Source: Holophagales bacterium
GTDB lineage: Bacteria > Acidobacteriota > Holophagae > Holophagales > Holophagaceae
Assembly: GCA_031283145.1 (NCBI GenBank)
Contig: JAITCJ010000041.1
Span: 1-19,439, forward strand
DNA: 19,439 nt
Reading direction: 5' to 3'
A program made the position numbers and the translations under genes. Positions 1 through 7,076 of the stretch are shown piece by piece. The notes under the pieces were generated by a model. That model was given only the letters and a program-made list of their open reading frames with translations. It was not told the DNA's origin and searched no databases. The first letter of the stretch is position 1, and every line of letters begins with the position of its first letter.

Positions 1-3
1 GAA

Positions 4-59
4 GGCGCAGCCTTGGCACTTCGTGCCTCCCACTTGGATAAACAGGATGATTTTAAAGT
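4..59 (-). mobile_element. Partial copy of a small dispersed element, cut by the window edge
   Basis: Read on the minus strand, this stretch aligns with the left part of the element that interrupts the transposase gene at 17143-17288. Shared blocks are CTTTAAAA, the hairpin GGCAC-gaa-GTGCC, and AAGGCTGCGCC. The outer end abuts AACT (AGTT at 57-60 on the plus strand), as in the other copy. The remainder lies outside the window, so its full length and other end cannot be seen. It encodes nothing recognisable. Confidence 0.7.
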
Positions 60-70
60 TGACTGGCTAT

Positions 71-115
71 ATTGCTTGCGCAACTGCGGACACTACCCGC
101 CGTTGCGCAAGCAAT
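71..115. repeat. Perfect 14-bp inverted repeat, 17-nt loop
   Basis: Arms ATTGCTTGCGCAAC (71-84) and GTTGCGCAAGCAAT (102-115) are exact reverse complements. No T-tract follows on either strand, so it is not a textbook intrinsic terminator. It sits downstream of pyrG in a gene-free stretch and may be another small palindromic repeat. No second copy was found in the window. Confidence 0.75.
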
Positions 116-124
116 ACGCGGACG

Positions 125-140
125 TGGCGGTTATCCGCCA
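125..140. repeat. Small hairpin TGGCGG-TTAT-CCGCCA
   Basis: A perfect 6-bp stem with a 4-nt loop lies between the 71-115 inverted repeat and the 198-233 palindrome. The whole 1-251 stretch holds no credible gene and consists largely of such foldable units. Function unknown. Confidence 0.5.
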
Positions 141-197
141 TCTCCTCGCAAGCTGGTGTTTCGATGTTGTCAACATCATTCCGCAAACAAATCTCGG

Positions 198-233
198 TAT
201 AGCGGTTCAACTACGAAGTGTTGAACCGCTATA
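198..233 (+). repeat. Palindromic repeat family I, copy 1
   Basis: Arms TATAGCGGTTCAA and TTGAACCGCTATA pair perfectly over 13 bp around the 10-nt loop CTACGAAGTG. The same unit occurs at 11583-11619 and 16879-16914, both in the opposite orientation. It lies 18 bp beyond the pyrG stop codon, so it could act as a transcript-end hairpin for the argS-pyrG unit. No poly-T tract is present. Confidence 0.85.
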
Positions 234-251
234 TGGTCGCCGTATCTCCGC

Positions 252-1853
252 TCATTTTGCCGAATGTGCTATGCACGCCTTTGTAAAGGCCACAAAGAGC
301 GGGTGCGGGGTCAGGGGTTTGGATTTAAATTCGGGATGGAACTGGCATCCCAGGAAAAACGGATGTGTCGGTATTTCAACTATCTCGACAAAGGTTTGGT
401 CCGGGCTCAGTCCGGTGAAAGCCAATCCGGCTTCTTCAAGTTTGCCTCGATATTCCGCTTGATTGAATTCAAAACGGTGGCGGTGGCGCTCGTTAATATT
501 TTCACATTGATACGCGGCTGCGGCTGCGCTCCCGGTTTGAAGAATACAGGGATAACTTCCGAGGCGCATTGTTCCGCCAAGTTCTTCCACGTCAACAAGC
601 TCTCTCAATTTGAATATGATTCTGTGACGGGGGTTTTCATTAAACTCGGTTGAATCGGCTCCATCAAGCATTGCGACATTGCGCGCGAACTCCACAGACG
701 CCATCTGCATTCCAAGGCAAATTCCAAAAAACGGGATTTTGCATTCACGGGCATATTTGACCGCAGCAATCATTCCCTGCGTTCCGCGCACGCCAAAGCC
801 GCCTGGAACCAGTACCCCGTGGCAATCGCCCAGAATAGACTCGGAAGGCTGAGATTCCAGTTCCTCAGCTTCCACCCACTTGACGTCAACTTGCGTCTCA
901 AGGCTGTATCCTGCGTGGTGCATGGCTTCCGCGAGGCTTTTATAGCTCTCTTTAAATTCAACGTACTTGCCGACAACGGCAATTCTGACGCTCCCCTTTG
1001 GATTACGGATACGATTAATCAAATCCGTCCACGGTTTGAGATCGGGCTGTGAATCCTGAAGCCCCAGCAAGGCCGCCGCTTTCGTGTCCAGACCTTCTTC
1101 GTGAAGCAGAAGCGGGACTTCGTATATTGTGGTCGCGTCCTTGGAGCTGAACACGGCGTCCGGAGTTACCGAGCAAAACAGGGCTATTTTATCTTTCAGA
1201 CCGTGCGGGATACCCTGTTCCGCTCTGCAAAGCAGAATATCCGGCTGAAGGCCAAGCGCACGCATTTCCTTAACGCTGTGCTGGGTTGGCTTTGATTTCA
1301 GTTCACCCGCCGTGCGAATGTATGGAACATAAGTAACGTGAAGGTTTATCGCGTTATTGAAACCGCATTCCAGCTTGTGCTGACGTACCGCTTCCAAAAA
1401 CGGCTGGCTTTCAATATCTCCAACAGTACCGCCAATTTCAATAATTACAACGTCAACGTCCTTCGCGACTTTTCTCATTGCCGAGCGAATCTCATCCGTC
1501 ACATGCGGTATGACCTGCACGGTCTTGCCGATGTAATCCCCTCTGCGCTCCTTGCTCAAAACCGTGCTGTATATCTTGCCGGTTGTGATGGTGTGATTTT
1601 TACTTGTCGGCACGCTGGTGAATCGCTCATAATGCCCCAAATCAAGATCCGTTTCGGCGCCATCGTCGGTGACAAAGACTTCTCCATGCTGAAAGGGACT
1701 CATTGTTCCTGGATCAACATTCAAATAAGGGTCCATTTTCATCAATGTGACTTTCAATCCTCTGGCCTCAAGTAGCGCGCCCAGCGACGCCGCGGCAATA
1801 CCTTTGCCAACGCTTGATAAAACCCCGCCTGTTACAAATACATATTTAGTCAT
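252..1853 (-). CDS. pyrG: CTP synthase (glutamine hydrolysing)
   Basis: CTP synthase makes CTP from UTP, ATP and glutamine, the last step of de novo pyrimidine synthesis in the cytoplasm. The 533 residues are close to the family's usual length (about 535-550). The N-terminal amidoligase domain opens with MTKYVFVTGG and the P-loop-like VLSSVGKGI, followed by MKMDPYLNVDPGTM and the acidic TDLDLGHYERF stretch. The C-terminal class I glutamine amidotransferase domain (from about residue 290) has the oxyanion region VPGGFG, nucleophile Cys379 in GICLGMQ, and His506/Glu508 in FHPEF. The start is preceded by GAGGGG at suitable spacing. It begins 31 bp after the argS stop on the same strand, so the two are probably cotranscribed. 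Identification is secure. Confidence 0.98.
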   Translation of the reverse strand: MTKYVFVTGGVLSSVGKGIAAASLGALLEARGLKVTLMKMDPYLNVDPGTMSPFQHGEVFVTDDGAETDLDLGHYERFTSVPTSKNHTITTGKIYSTVLSKERRGDYIGKTVQVIPHVTDEIRSAMRKVAKDVDVVIIEIGGTVGDIESQPFLEAVRQHKLECGFNNAINLHVTYVPYIRTAGELKSKPTQHSVKEMRALGLQPDILLCRAEQGIPHGLKDKIALFCSVTPDAVFSSKDATTIYEVPLLLHEEGLDTKAAALLGLQDSQPDLKPWTDLINRIRNPKGSVRIAVVGKYVEFKESYKSLAEAMHHAGYSLETQVDVKWVEAEELESQPSESILGDCHGVLVPGGFGVRGTQGMIAAVKYARECKIPFFGICLGMQMASVEFARNVAMLDGADSTEFNENPRHRIIFKLRELVDVEELGGTMRLGSYPCILQTGSAAAAAYQCENINERHRHRFEFNQAEYRGKLEEAGLAFTGLSPDQTFVEIVEIPTHPFFLGCQFHPEFKSKPLTPHPLFVAFTKACIAHSAK

Positions 1854-1884
1854 ACGCCCCTCTGAGACGTTTCTGAAACATCAT

Positions 1885-3693
1885 TTACATTTCCTCCGGA
1901 GCTTTGATTCCCATCAGCCAAAGCCCTTGACGCAGAGCACGCGCCGTCGCTACACAAAGAGAAAGGCGAGCGCCGCGAACCAACGCGGTGTTTTCTTCCC
2001 ACAAGATGGGACAATTTGTGTAGAAACCACTGAAAGCCCGCGCTATGGCTACAAGATGGCGAGCTAACGCCGTCGCCATGTTTTCGCGCTGAACAGCGCA
2101 AATCGCGTCATGCAGACCGGCCAACTCAAAAAGTAATGACTGAGCGGCCGGTTCGGCAAGGCCATCCATGTCCTCCGGCAGATCGGCTTCAGCAAATGGA
2201 ATAATCGCTGTTTCCGCGCTGACGCCGCAAGTTGGCCTGACCTGTTCAATCCATCCCCCGCCGGCTTTACGCAAAACCGAGCATATTCTGGCATGGGCAT
2301 ATTGAACATACGGTCCTGTATCACCGTCTAACGCTATTACTCTGTCCCAGGTGAACGTGATTGGCTTGACGCGATCATTCATAGCGTCAAAAAAGACTAC
2401 GGCTCCAATGCCAAGCATTTCAGCGACGTCATGCTTATTGGCCAGATCAGGGTTCTTTTCCTCAATAATCGCGAGGACTCTGTTGACGGCTTCATCCAGG
2501 ACGTCTTCCAAAAAAATGACGTTGCCCTTGCGTGTGCTCATTTTGCCTTCCGGCAATTTGACCATGCCAAACGGCGTGTGAAGCATACGCCCCAGGAACC
2601 AGGTATCCAGTTTGCCAAGAGCCGCGAAGACCTGCTGAAAATGCAGCACCTGGTCAGAGCCAACTACATAGACGCACTTGTCAAAATTGTAGCGCGACTT
2701 GCGATACGAAGCGGCGGCCAGGTCTCTTGTGGCATAGATACTGGCGCCGTCGCCTTTTAATACGATGCAGGGCGTTTGTACGCCAACGTCCTCCAAACGT
2801 ATTATTCGCGCCCCTCCCTCGCCTTCTTCTAACAGACCGGAATTTTCAAGAGCCTCAATAGTCGCGGCCATTTTGTCTTCAAAAAACGATTCGCCGTCCA
2901 GGCTGTCAAAAGAGACGCCAAGCCTGTCATAAATTCGCTGAAACTCAACCAGGCTGACTTCCCTGAACCACGCCCACAAGCGGCGCGCCTCCTGATCTCC
3001 TTTTTCCAGACGTTTGAACCAAGCGCGGGCTTCATCCCGCATGTCCTCGTTTTTTTCTTCTTCGTGATGAAACCGGACATATAGCTGGAAAAGTCTGAAC
3101 AGCGGCGTACGCCGCTTCTCCGGGACTTCGCCCGCCCATTGAAAGTCTTTCTCCAGCTTTGGGTTGTCTGTTTCAGCCCATCGTTTGTAGGCGGCCAGCA
3201 GAGTCCCGAACTGTGTTCCCCAGTCGCCGATATGATTCAGACGCTGAACTCTTTTTCCCAGGTACTTGTTCGTCCGCGCAAGCGCGTGGCCAATCATGGT
3301 GGAGCGAAGATGCCCGATGGTAAATAACTTGGCGATATTGGGACTGCTGTATTCGACCAAAATCGTCTGAGCGTCATCATTGACAGTCTCGGCTCCTGAT
3401 TTTTTTAAAAAATGACCCAGCACGGTTTTGGCCCGATTCGCCGGACCCAGCTTGAGATTTAAGTAAGGCCCCGACGCGGCAAGTTCCGCGTTTGGAATTA
3501 CAACTGATTGGGCTAACTGACACGCTAATTGCGCCGGATTCGTACCCAGCGCCTTGGCGGCGCGGAAACACGGAAATGCCAAATCTCCCATTTCCTGAGA
3601 TTTAGGCCGTTCCAACAAAATTTCATGGGCGGACAATCGGCCTTCCATGACCGAATACACTGCCGCGACAAAAGAATTCTTAAACTGCTCCAT
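1885..3693 (-). CDS. argS: Arginyl-tRNA synthetase
   Basis: Class I aminoacyl-tRNA synthetase that charges tRNA-Arg in the cytoplasm. An N-terminal additional domain (about residues 1-85) precedes the catalytic core. The signature SSPNIAKLFTIGHLRS contains TIGH at about 125-128 where most relatives have HxGH. KMSTRKG (about 384-390) is the KMSKS loop. The C-terminal DALR-type anticodon-binding domain contains GPYVQYAHAR and ends WLMGIKAPEEM. The frame is open upstream to an ATG at 3780, but I place the start at 3693 (MEQFKN). That ATG has AAGGA five bases upstream, and the extra 29 residues do not look like ArgS. The ATG at 3699 is the other option. About 602 residues is slightly long for the family. 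pyrG follows 31 bp downstream. Confidence 0.96.
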   Translation of the reverse strand: MEQFKNSFVAAVYSVMEGRLSAHEILLERPKSQEMGDLAFPCFRAAKALGTNPAQLACQLAQSVVIPNAELAASGPYLNLKLGPANRAKTVLGHFLKKSGAETVNDDAQTILVEYSSPNIAKLFTIGHLRSTMIGHALARTNKYLGKRVQRLNHIGDWGTQFGTLLAAYKRWAETDNPKLEKDFQWAGEVPEKRRTPLFRLFQLYVRFHHEEEKNEDMRDEARAWFKRLEKGDQEARRLWAWFREVSLVEFQRIYDRLGVSFDSLDGESFFEDKMAATIEALENSGLLEEGEGGARIIRLEDVGVQTPCIVLKGDGASIYATRDLAAASYRKSRYNFDKCVYVVGSDQVLHFQQVFAALGKLDTWFLGRMLHTPFGMVKLPEGKMSTRKGNVIFLEDVLDEAVNRVLAIIEEKNPDLANKHDVAEMLGIGAVVFFDAMNDRVKPITFTWDRVIALDGDTGPYVQYAHARICSVLRKAGGGWIEQVRPTCGVSAETAIIPFAEADLPEDMDGLAEPAAQSLLFELAGLHDAICAVQRENMATALARHLVAIARAFSGFYTNCPILWEENTALVRGARLSLCVATARALRQGLWLMGIKAPEEM

Positions 3694-3789
3694 GTCCATC
3701 CTTAGGCCGGAGGGCTGGGGCCTCCAAACAGAATGACTTGTAACTGCCAAATAGTCAACAACCCTAAAAAACAGCCTCATTGGCTATAA

Positions 3790-3809
3790 AAAATTGCTTC
3801 CGCAATTTT
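3790..3809. repeat. Perfect 8-bp hairpin AAAATTGC-TTCC-GCAATTTT
   Basis: An 8-bp perfect stem with a TTCC loop lies in the divergent argS/rpsT spacer, in what would be the argS leader if argS is transcribed from further upstream. On the minus strand the stem is followed by a T-run (CAATTTTTTATAG), so it could act as a leader attenuator or weak terminator. This is inference from position only. Confidence 0.4.
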
Positions 3810-3836
3810 GATATGGAACATCTCATTTGTTTTTTG

Positions 3837-3864
3837 TTGATTTTACATTGCCATGTGATAGTAT
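3837..3864 (+). promoter_or_regulatory. Likely rpsT promoter
   Basis: TTGATT (3837-3842) and TAGTAT (3859-3864) are separated by 16 bp. A TG one base before the -10 resembles an extended -10 element. It lies about 60 bp upstream of the rpsT start, on the same strand. Confidence 0.45.
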
Positions 3865-3925
3865 TGTTGTTTGCCTCTATGGCGCTTTGTCTGTTTCGCT
3901 TTAAACTAGATTTGGAGTATTTTAC

Positions 3926-4189
3926 ATGGCCAATCACAAATCCGCCGCCAAAAAAGCGCGTCATGACGTTGCCGTGCGTTTGCGCAATCGTTCCAACCGT
4001 GGTTCAATGAAAACCGCTATCAAGCGTTTTTTGAGCGTCGTATCCACCGGCGACAAAACTGCGGCTCTGGCGTTGCTGCCAACCACTATTGGCGTTGTTG
4101 ACAGAGCTTGCCGCAAGGGCGTTTTGCATAAAAATGCCGCTAACCGCCACAAGAGCCGATTGACACTGAAAGTAAACGCCTTGGCTTAG
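3926..4189 (+). CDS. rpsT: 30S ribosomal protein S20
   Basis: Small primary 16S rRNA-binding protein of the 30S subunit. The 87-residue product begins MANHKSAAKKARHDV, the typical S20 opening. It is rich in Lys and Arg and has the C-terminal KGVLHKNAANRHKSRL helix characteristic of the family, with normal length. A GGAG stands about 10 bases before the ATG. It is a single-gene unit diverging from argS. No clear intrinsic terminator follows in the 149 bp before the next gene. Confidence 0.97.
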   Translation: MANHKSAAKKARHDVAVRLRNRSNRGSMKTAIKRFLSVVSTGDKTAALALLPTTIGVVDRACRKGVLHKNAANRHKSRLTLKVNALA

Positions 4190-4268
4190 TTTTCTGTTCT
4201 AAGCGAGGATTTGGCGGCAACCCCTGGCCGCGAAACGCTTGCGGAAATACTTGCGAAGCCGGAAAAAC

Positions 4269-4274
4269 TATAAT
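4269..4274 (+). promoter_or_regulatory. Possible -10 box for the nfeD-slipin pair
   Basis: A perfect TATAAT lies 65 bp before the nfeD-like start, but no convincing -35 lies 16-18 bp upstream. Treat as a weak candidate. A single TTATCCACA sequence (a DnaA-box consensus match) follows at 4308-4316. Confidence 0.3.
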
Positions 4275-4338
4275 CCAGAGTGACCGGTTTCCCACAGCGC
4301 TCTTTATTTATCCACAATTATCGCAAATGGAGTTCTGA

Positions 4339-4791
4339 ATGAGTCCTCTTATTTGGCTGGTTATTGCCATAGTCCTGTTTGTGATTGAGATGGTGACGCC
4401 GGGCGTGTTTTTCTTTGCCTGTTTTGGCGTGGGCGCCCTGATTGCCTCATTGGCTGCCAAGCTGGGCTTACCATCCTTGGGAGTCTGGACATTATTTTTT
4501 GTAGTTTCGCTTCTGCTTGTCCTGCTGGTCGCCCCGCTTGTAAGGCGCTGGATGAAAAAAATGCCCGTAGTTCCGGTCGGCCTGGACAGTCTTGAGGGTC
4601 AAATAGCGCAAGTGATAGAAGCCATTGAACCGGCAAGCGTCAAAGGACAAGTTCGTCTCGCGAGCGGCGCGATTTGGCGGGCGACCAGCGACCATTTTCT
4701 TGCCGAAGGTTCAAACGCGGAAATCATTCGCGTAACAGGCGTCAGACTTCAAGTCAGTCCGGTTTCAGAGTCGGTTTCCAACAAGGAGTAA
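4339..4791 (+). CDS. NfeD-like membrane protein, slipin partner
   Basis: A 150-residue membrane protein of the short NfeD type (NfeD1b/YbbL-like). Two or three hydrophobic segments fill residues 1-70: LIWLVIAIVLFVIEMVTPGV, then FFFACFGVGALIASLAA and a strongly hydrophobic LFFVVSLLLVLLVAPLV. A soluble C-terminal domain (about 78-145) has the LEGQIAQVIEAI and GAIWRATSD motifs of the NfeD OB-fold. Short NfeD proteins are usually encoded beside a slipin, as here, where the next gene starts two bases after this stop. The pair is thought to organise membrane microdomains or membrane-protein quality control. GGAG precedes the start. Assignment rests on topology, OB-fold motifs and gene neighbour. 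Confidence 0.88.
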   Translation: MSPLIWLVIAIVLFVIEMVTPGVFFFACFGVGALIASLAAKLGLPSLGVWTLFFVVSLLLVLLVAPLVRRWMKKMPVVPVGLDSLEGQIAQVIEAIEPASVKGQVRLASGAIWRATSDHFLAEGSNAEIIRVTGVRLQVSPVSESVSNKE

Positions 4792-4793
4792 CC

Positions 4794-5768
4794 ATGAATG
4801 GATTCACCATCGCTATAATCTGCTTTTTCCTGTTCATACTTGCGTCAAAAGGGCTTAGAATTATCCGTCCCTTTGAAAAGGGCGTGGTTGAAACACTCGG
4901 CAAATATTCCGCGCCTCCCAGACCGCCGGGACTGACACTTATCATTCCTTTCTTTCAGACGATCCTCAAAGTTGATACGCGCGAACAAGTTATCGACGTT
5001 CCGCCGCAGGAGGTTATCACAAAGGACAACGCCGCCGTTACCGTTGATGCCGTTATTTATTTCAGGATTACAGACCCTGTCCGCGTCATCTATAACATCG
5101 TCAATTTTCAATACGCCGCCGTTAAATTGGCTCAAACCAATCTGAGAAATATCGTCGGCGAAATGGAATTGGATCAAACCCTTTCAAGCCGTGAAAAGAT
5201 CAATTCACAACTGCGTCAGACATTGGACGAAGCCACCGATGAGTGGGGCGTAAAGGTGGTTCGCGTTGAAATTCAAAAAATTGAGCCGCCGTCAGATATT
5301 ACCAATGCTATGTCCAAGCAGATGAAAGCGGAACGCGAAAAACGCGCCGCGATTCTTGAATCCGAAGGCTTCAAACAAAGCGCGATACTAAAAGCGGAGG
5401 GAGAGCGGGAAAGCCAAATACTCAGAGCCGAAGGAGAACGTCAAAGCGCGATTGTCAGAGCCGAAGGACAGGCCCAGGCAGTGCGCACACTGGCCGAGGC
5501 TGAAAAATTCAGGATTGAGACAGTATTTAACGCTATTCATTCCGGCAATCCCGACCCCGGCCTGATAGCGATACGCAGTCTTGAAGCGCTGGAAAAAGTC
5601 GCCGATGGCAAAGCCACAAAGATATTCCTGCCCACAGAGGCCGCTTCCGCTTTGAGTTCATTAGGAGCAATCGCGGAATTGTTCAGATCAGACTGCCAAG
5701 GACAGCACAAAGACATTCAAGCGCAATCACAACAAGAAAACCCGCAAAGGCAGTCCAATAGAAATTAA
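4794..5768 (+). CDS. SPFH/band 7 protein, paraslipin (QmcA/stomatin-like 2 type)
   Basis: A 324-residue membrane-anchored SPFH protein. One hydrophobic segment (about residues 4-20, FTIAIICFFLFILA) precedes the SPFH core (RIIRPFEKGVVETLGKY, VDTREQVIDVPPQEVITKDN, VTVDAVIYFRITDP). A long Glu/Lys/Arg/Ala-rich coiled coil follows (about 185-250), with repeated 'ILxAEGER' units. The tail carries the paraslipin-like GKATKIFLPTEA motif and a short polar Gln-rich end. I chose the ATG at 4794 over the open frame from 4674: AAGGAG overlaps the nfeD stop five bases upstream, and the upstream residues belong to the nfeD region. The spacing of two bases suggests translational coupling. Such proteins oligomerise into membrane scaffolds. 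Confidence 0.93.
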   Translation: MNGFTIAIICFFLFILASKGLRIIRPFEKGVVETLGKYSAPPRPPGLTLIIPFFQTILKVDTREQVIDVPPQEVITKDNAAVTVDAVIYFRITDPVRVIYNIVNFQYAAVKLAQTNLRNIVGEMELDQTLSSREKINSQLRQTLDEATDEWGVKVVRVEIQKIEPPSDITNAMSKQMKAEREKRAAILESEGFKQSAILKAEGERESQILRAEGERQSAIVRAEGQAQAVRTLAEAEKFRIETVFNAIHSGNPDPGLIAIRSLEALEKVADGKATKIFLPTEAASALSSLGAIAELFRSDCQGQHKDIQAQSQQENPQRQSNRN

Positions 5769-5840
5769 CTCATATACCTATCAACACTTAGATTATAAAA
5801 AGCAAATGACAGTTATTTTCGCTCTTTCTCAATAAAATAC

Positions 5841-5869
5841 TTGACTGATAATGTATAAAGTGGTTTACT
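5841..5869 (+). promoter_or_regulatory. Likely promoter of the bactofilin pair
   Basis: TTGACT (5841-5846), a 17-bp spacer, then TTTACT (5864-5869), about 95 bp before the first bactofilin. CTCAATA (5828-5834) and TATTGAG (5873-5879) form an inverted repeat bracketing the promoter, which could be an operator or chance. Confidence 0.45.
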
Positions 5870-5963
5870 CTCTATTGAGCAAGGTTTTGGCTCTAAAATT
5901 GCATTTTAATCTTGTTAGTGTCGAAAACGCAACTTCGTGCTAAATTGACCAAGGAGGAAAAAC

Positions 5964-6377
5964 ATGAACGAAACAGAACAAAACTCGGGGAACATCGTAA
6001 TAGGAAATGATGTCACCGTGAAAGGTGTTCTTCACGTGCCAAATCGGGCTATTGTTAATGGCGCGGTTGACGGCGAAATTACGGCTAAAGAGCTGGTTGT
6101 TGGTCAAACTGGTCGTATCGTCGGACACGCGAAAACCGAGAGGGCCGATATTTACGGCCAGATTAATCAAACTCTCGACGTAAGCCAATCGCTTATTCTT
6201 AGGTCAACCGGAAAAATTGTTGGTGTTATCCAATATACCGAGATTGAAATTGAAAAGGGTGGTTTGGTAGAAGGTAAGCTGACCCAGCAGCAAAGCGCGC
6301 CGGCACCCGCCCCGCCGCCTCCTGTAGTCGTAAGTGCGCCGGAACCAAAGGATAGTAGCGCTGACGAAGAAATATAA
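5964..6377 (+). CDS. Bactofilin family cytoskeletal protein, first copy
   Basis: A 137-residue bactofilin. These proteins polymerise without nucleotide into filaments at the membrane and help shape cells or localise wall enzymes. Residues about 8-110 show the repeated short beta-strand pattern of the right-handed beta-helix (NIVIGNDVTVKGVLHVPN, GAVDGEITAKELVVGQTGRI, ADIYGQINQTLDV, GKIVGVIQYTEIEIEKGG). The tail is Pro/Ala-rich (about 112-127) then acidic, typical of disordered bactofilin ends. AAGGAGG stands six bases before the ATG. A second bactofilin follows after 23 bp and likely shares the transcript, suggesting hetero- or co-polymers. No membrane segment is visible. Confidence 0.93.
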   Translation: MNETEQNSGNIVIGNDVTVKGVLHVPNRAIVNGAVDGEITAKELVVGQTGRIVGHAKTERADIYGQINQTLDVSQSLILRSTGKIVGVIQYTEIEIEKGGLVEGKLTQQQSAPAPAPPPPVVVSAPEPKDSSADEEI

Positions 6378-6400
6378 AAAAGTCAGAAGGACAGTTTAAA

Positions 6401-6883
6401 ATGTTCAACACAAAGTCAAGCAACACACCGGATACTTCCAAAGGGATGCAATCACCATCTCCATTTTCATCTTCTGCTTCATCTCCACGTGAAGACAGCC
6501 CGACTACGTCTGCTTCGCCAAGTTTTGGAGGATATAAACCAAATATGGATCTTACATCAAACTCTATCAAACCCTCCGTTATCAGTGAAGAAGTCGTACT
6601 CACCGGCAACATTAAGACTCCCGGCGCTCTGCATATTGAAGGAACCGTCATTGGGGATTTGGAAGTCACATCGCTTGTGATTGGCCCAACCGGTACCTTA
6701 CAAGGAAACGTGAACTGCAGCGCGTTGAATATTCGTGGCAAATTTAAGGGTGCGTCAACTTGCAAGGAACTGACAATCTCGTCTTCCGCTCAAATTGACG
6801 CGAAGATAACTTATGAGGAAATCACGCTCCAAAGAGGAGCCGGTCTGCGCGGCGAATTACACGCGGCGAATTATGTCGAGTGA
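6401..6883 (+). CDS. Bactofilin family cytoskeletal protein, second copy
   Basis: A 160-residue bactofilin with the opposite layout to its neighbour. The low-complexity region is N-terminal (about 1-50, rich in Ser, Pro and Thr). The beta-helix core runs from about 57 to 158 (SVISEEVVLTGNIKTPGALH, GTVIGDLEVTSLVIGPTGTL, GNVNCSALNIRGKFKG, AKITYEEITLQRGAGLRG). AGAAGGA lies upstream of the ATG at a somewhat long spacing. Its disordered arm at the other end suggests the two proteins play different attachment roles in a shared filament, which is inference. The gene ends facing the GH20 gene. The 187 bp between them hold an inverted repeat but no obvious intrinsic terminator. Confidence 0.92.
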   Translation: MFNTKSSNTPDTSKGMQSPSPFSSSASSPREDSPTTSASPSFGGYKPNMDLTSNSIKPSVISEEVVLTGNIKTPGALHIEGTVIGDLEVTSLVIGPTGTLQGNVNCSALNIRGKFKGASTCKELTISSSAQIDAKITYEEITLQRGAGLRGELHAANYVE

Positions 6884-7030
6884 TATTTGTAACAACCAAC
6901 AACCTGAAAAATACACAAACCAGGCTTGAACGCCATCGACAAATGTTCTTTCGCTTTTGGCAATGGTGTAATACAAACGGAGCTTGAGTTGATTTGTAAA
7001 ATTTTTTCGGCGCAGTTGGGAAAGAACTCT

Positions 7031-7076
7031 CAATAAACCTGAAAAACAGAGCGTAGCCTGTTTTCCAGGTTTATTG
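7031..7076. repeat. Palindromic repeat family II, copy 1, overlapping the GH20 stop codon
   Basis: Arms CAATAAACCTGAAAAACAG (7031-7049) and CTGTTTTCCAGGTTTATTG (7058-7076) pair over 19 bp with one mismatch around an 8-nt loop. The GH20 stop TAA (minus strand, 7073-7071) lies inside the right arm. It sits between convergent genes, where a bidirectional terminator would be useful, but no T-tract follows. A related palindrome is at 10354-10398. Confidence 0.8.

Noticed and set aside
13..462. 149-codon plus-strand open frame at the left edge
   Set aside because: It runs antisense into pyrG, begins inside a mobile-element copy, spans several inverted repeats and has no recognisable domain.
3707..3727. 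GC-rich GGAGG/CCTCC hairpin in the argS leader as a regulatory element
   Set aside because: The 5-bp stem is short, no second copy is seen, and it may simply be part of the leader.
3694..3780. Longer ArgS start at the ATG at 3780
   Set aside because: The added 29 residues (RLFFRVVDYLAVTSHS and following) are unlike ArgS N-termini, while AAGGA is well placed for the ATG at 3693.
4190..4268. Intrinsic terminator after rpsT
   Set aside because: GCGGC/GCCGC can form a 5-bp stem but no T-run follows, so it was not called.
4674..4793. N-terminal extension of the slipin gene
   Set aside because: It overlaps the nfeD C-terminus in another frame, and the ATG at 4794 has its own AAGGAG and begins with the membrane anchor.
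6226..6765. 179-codon minus-strand open frame across the two bactofilins
   Set aside because: It is antisense to both bactofilin genes and has no motif or start signal.
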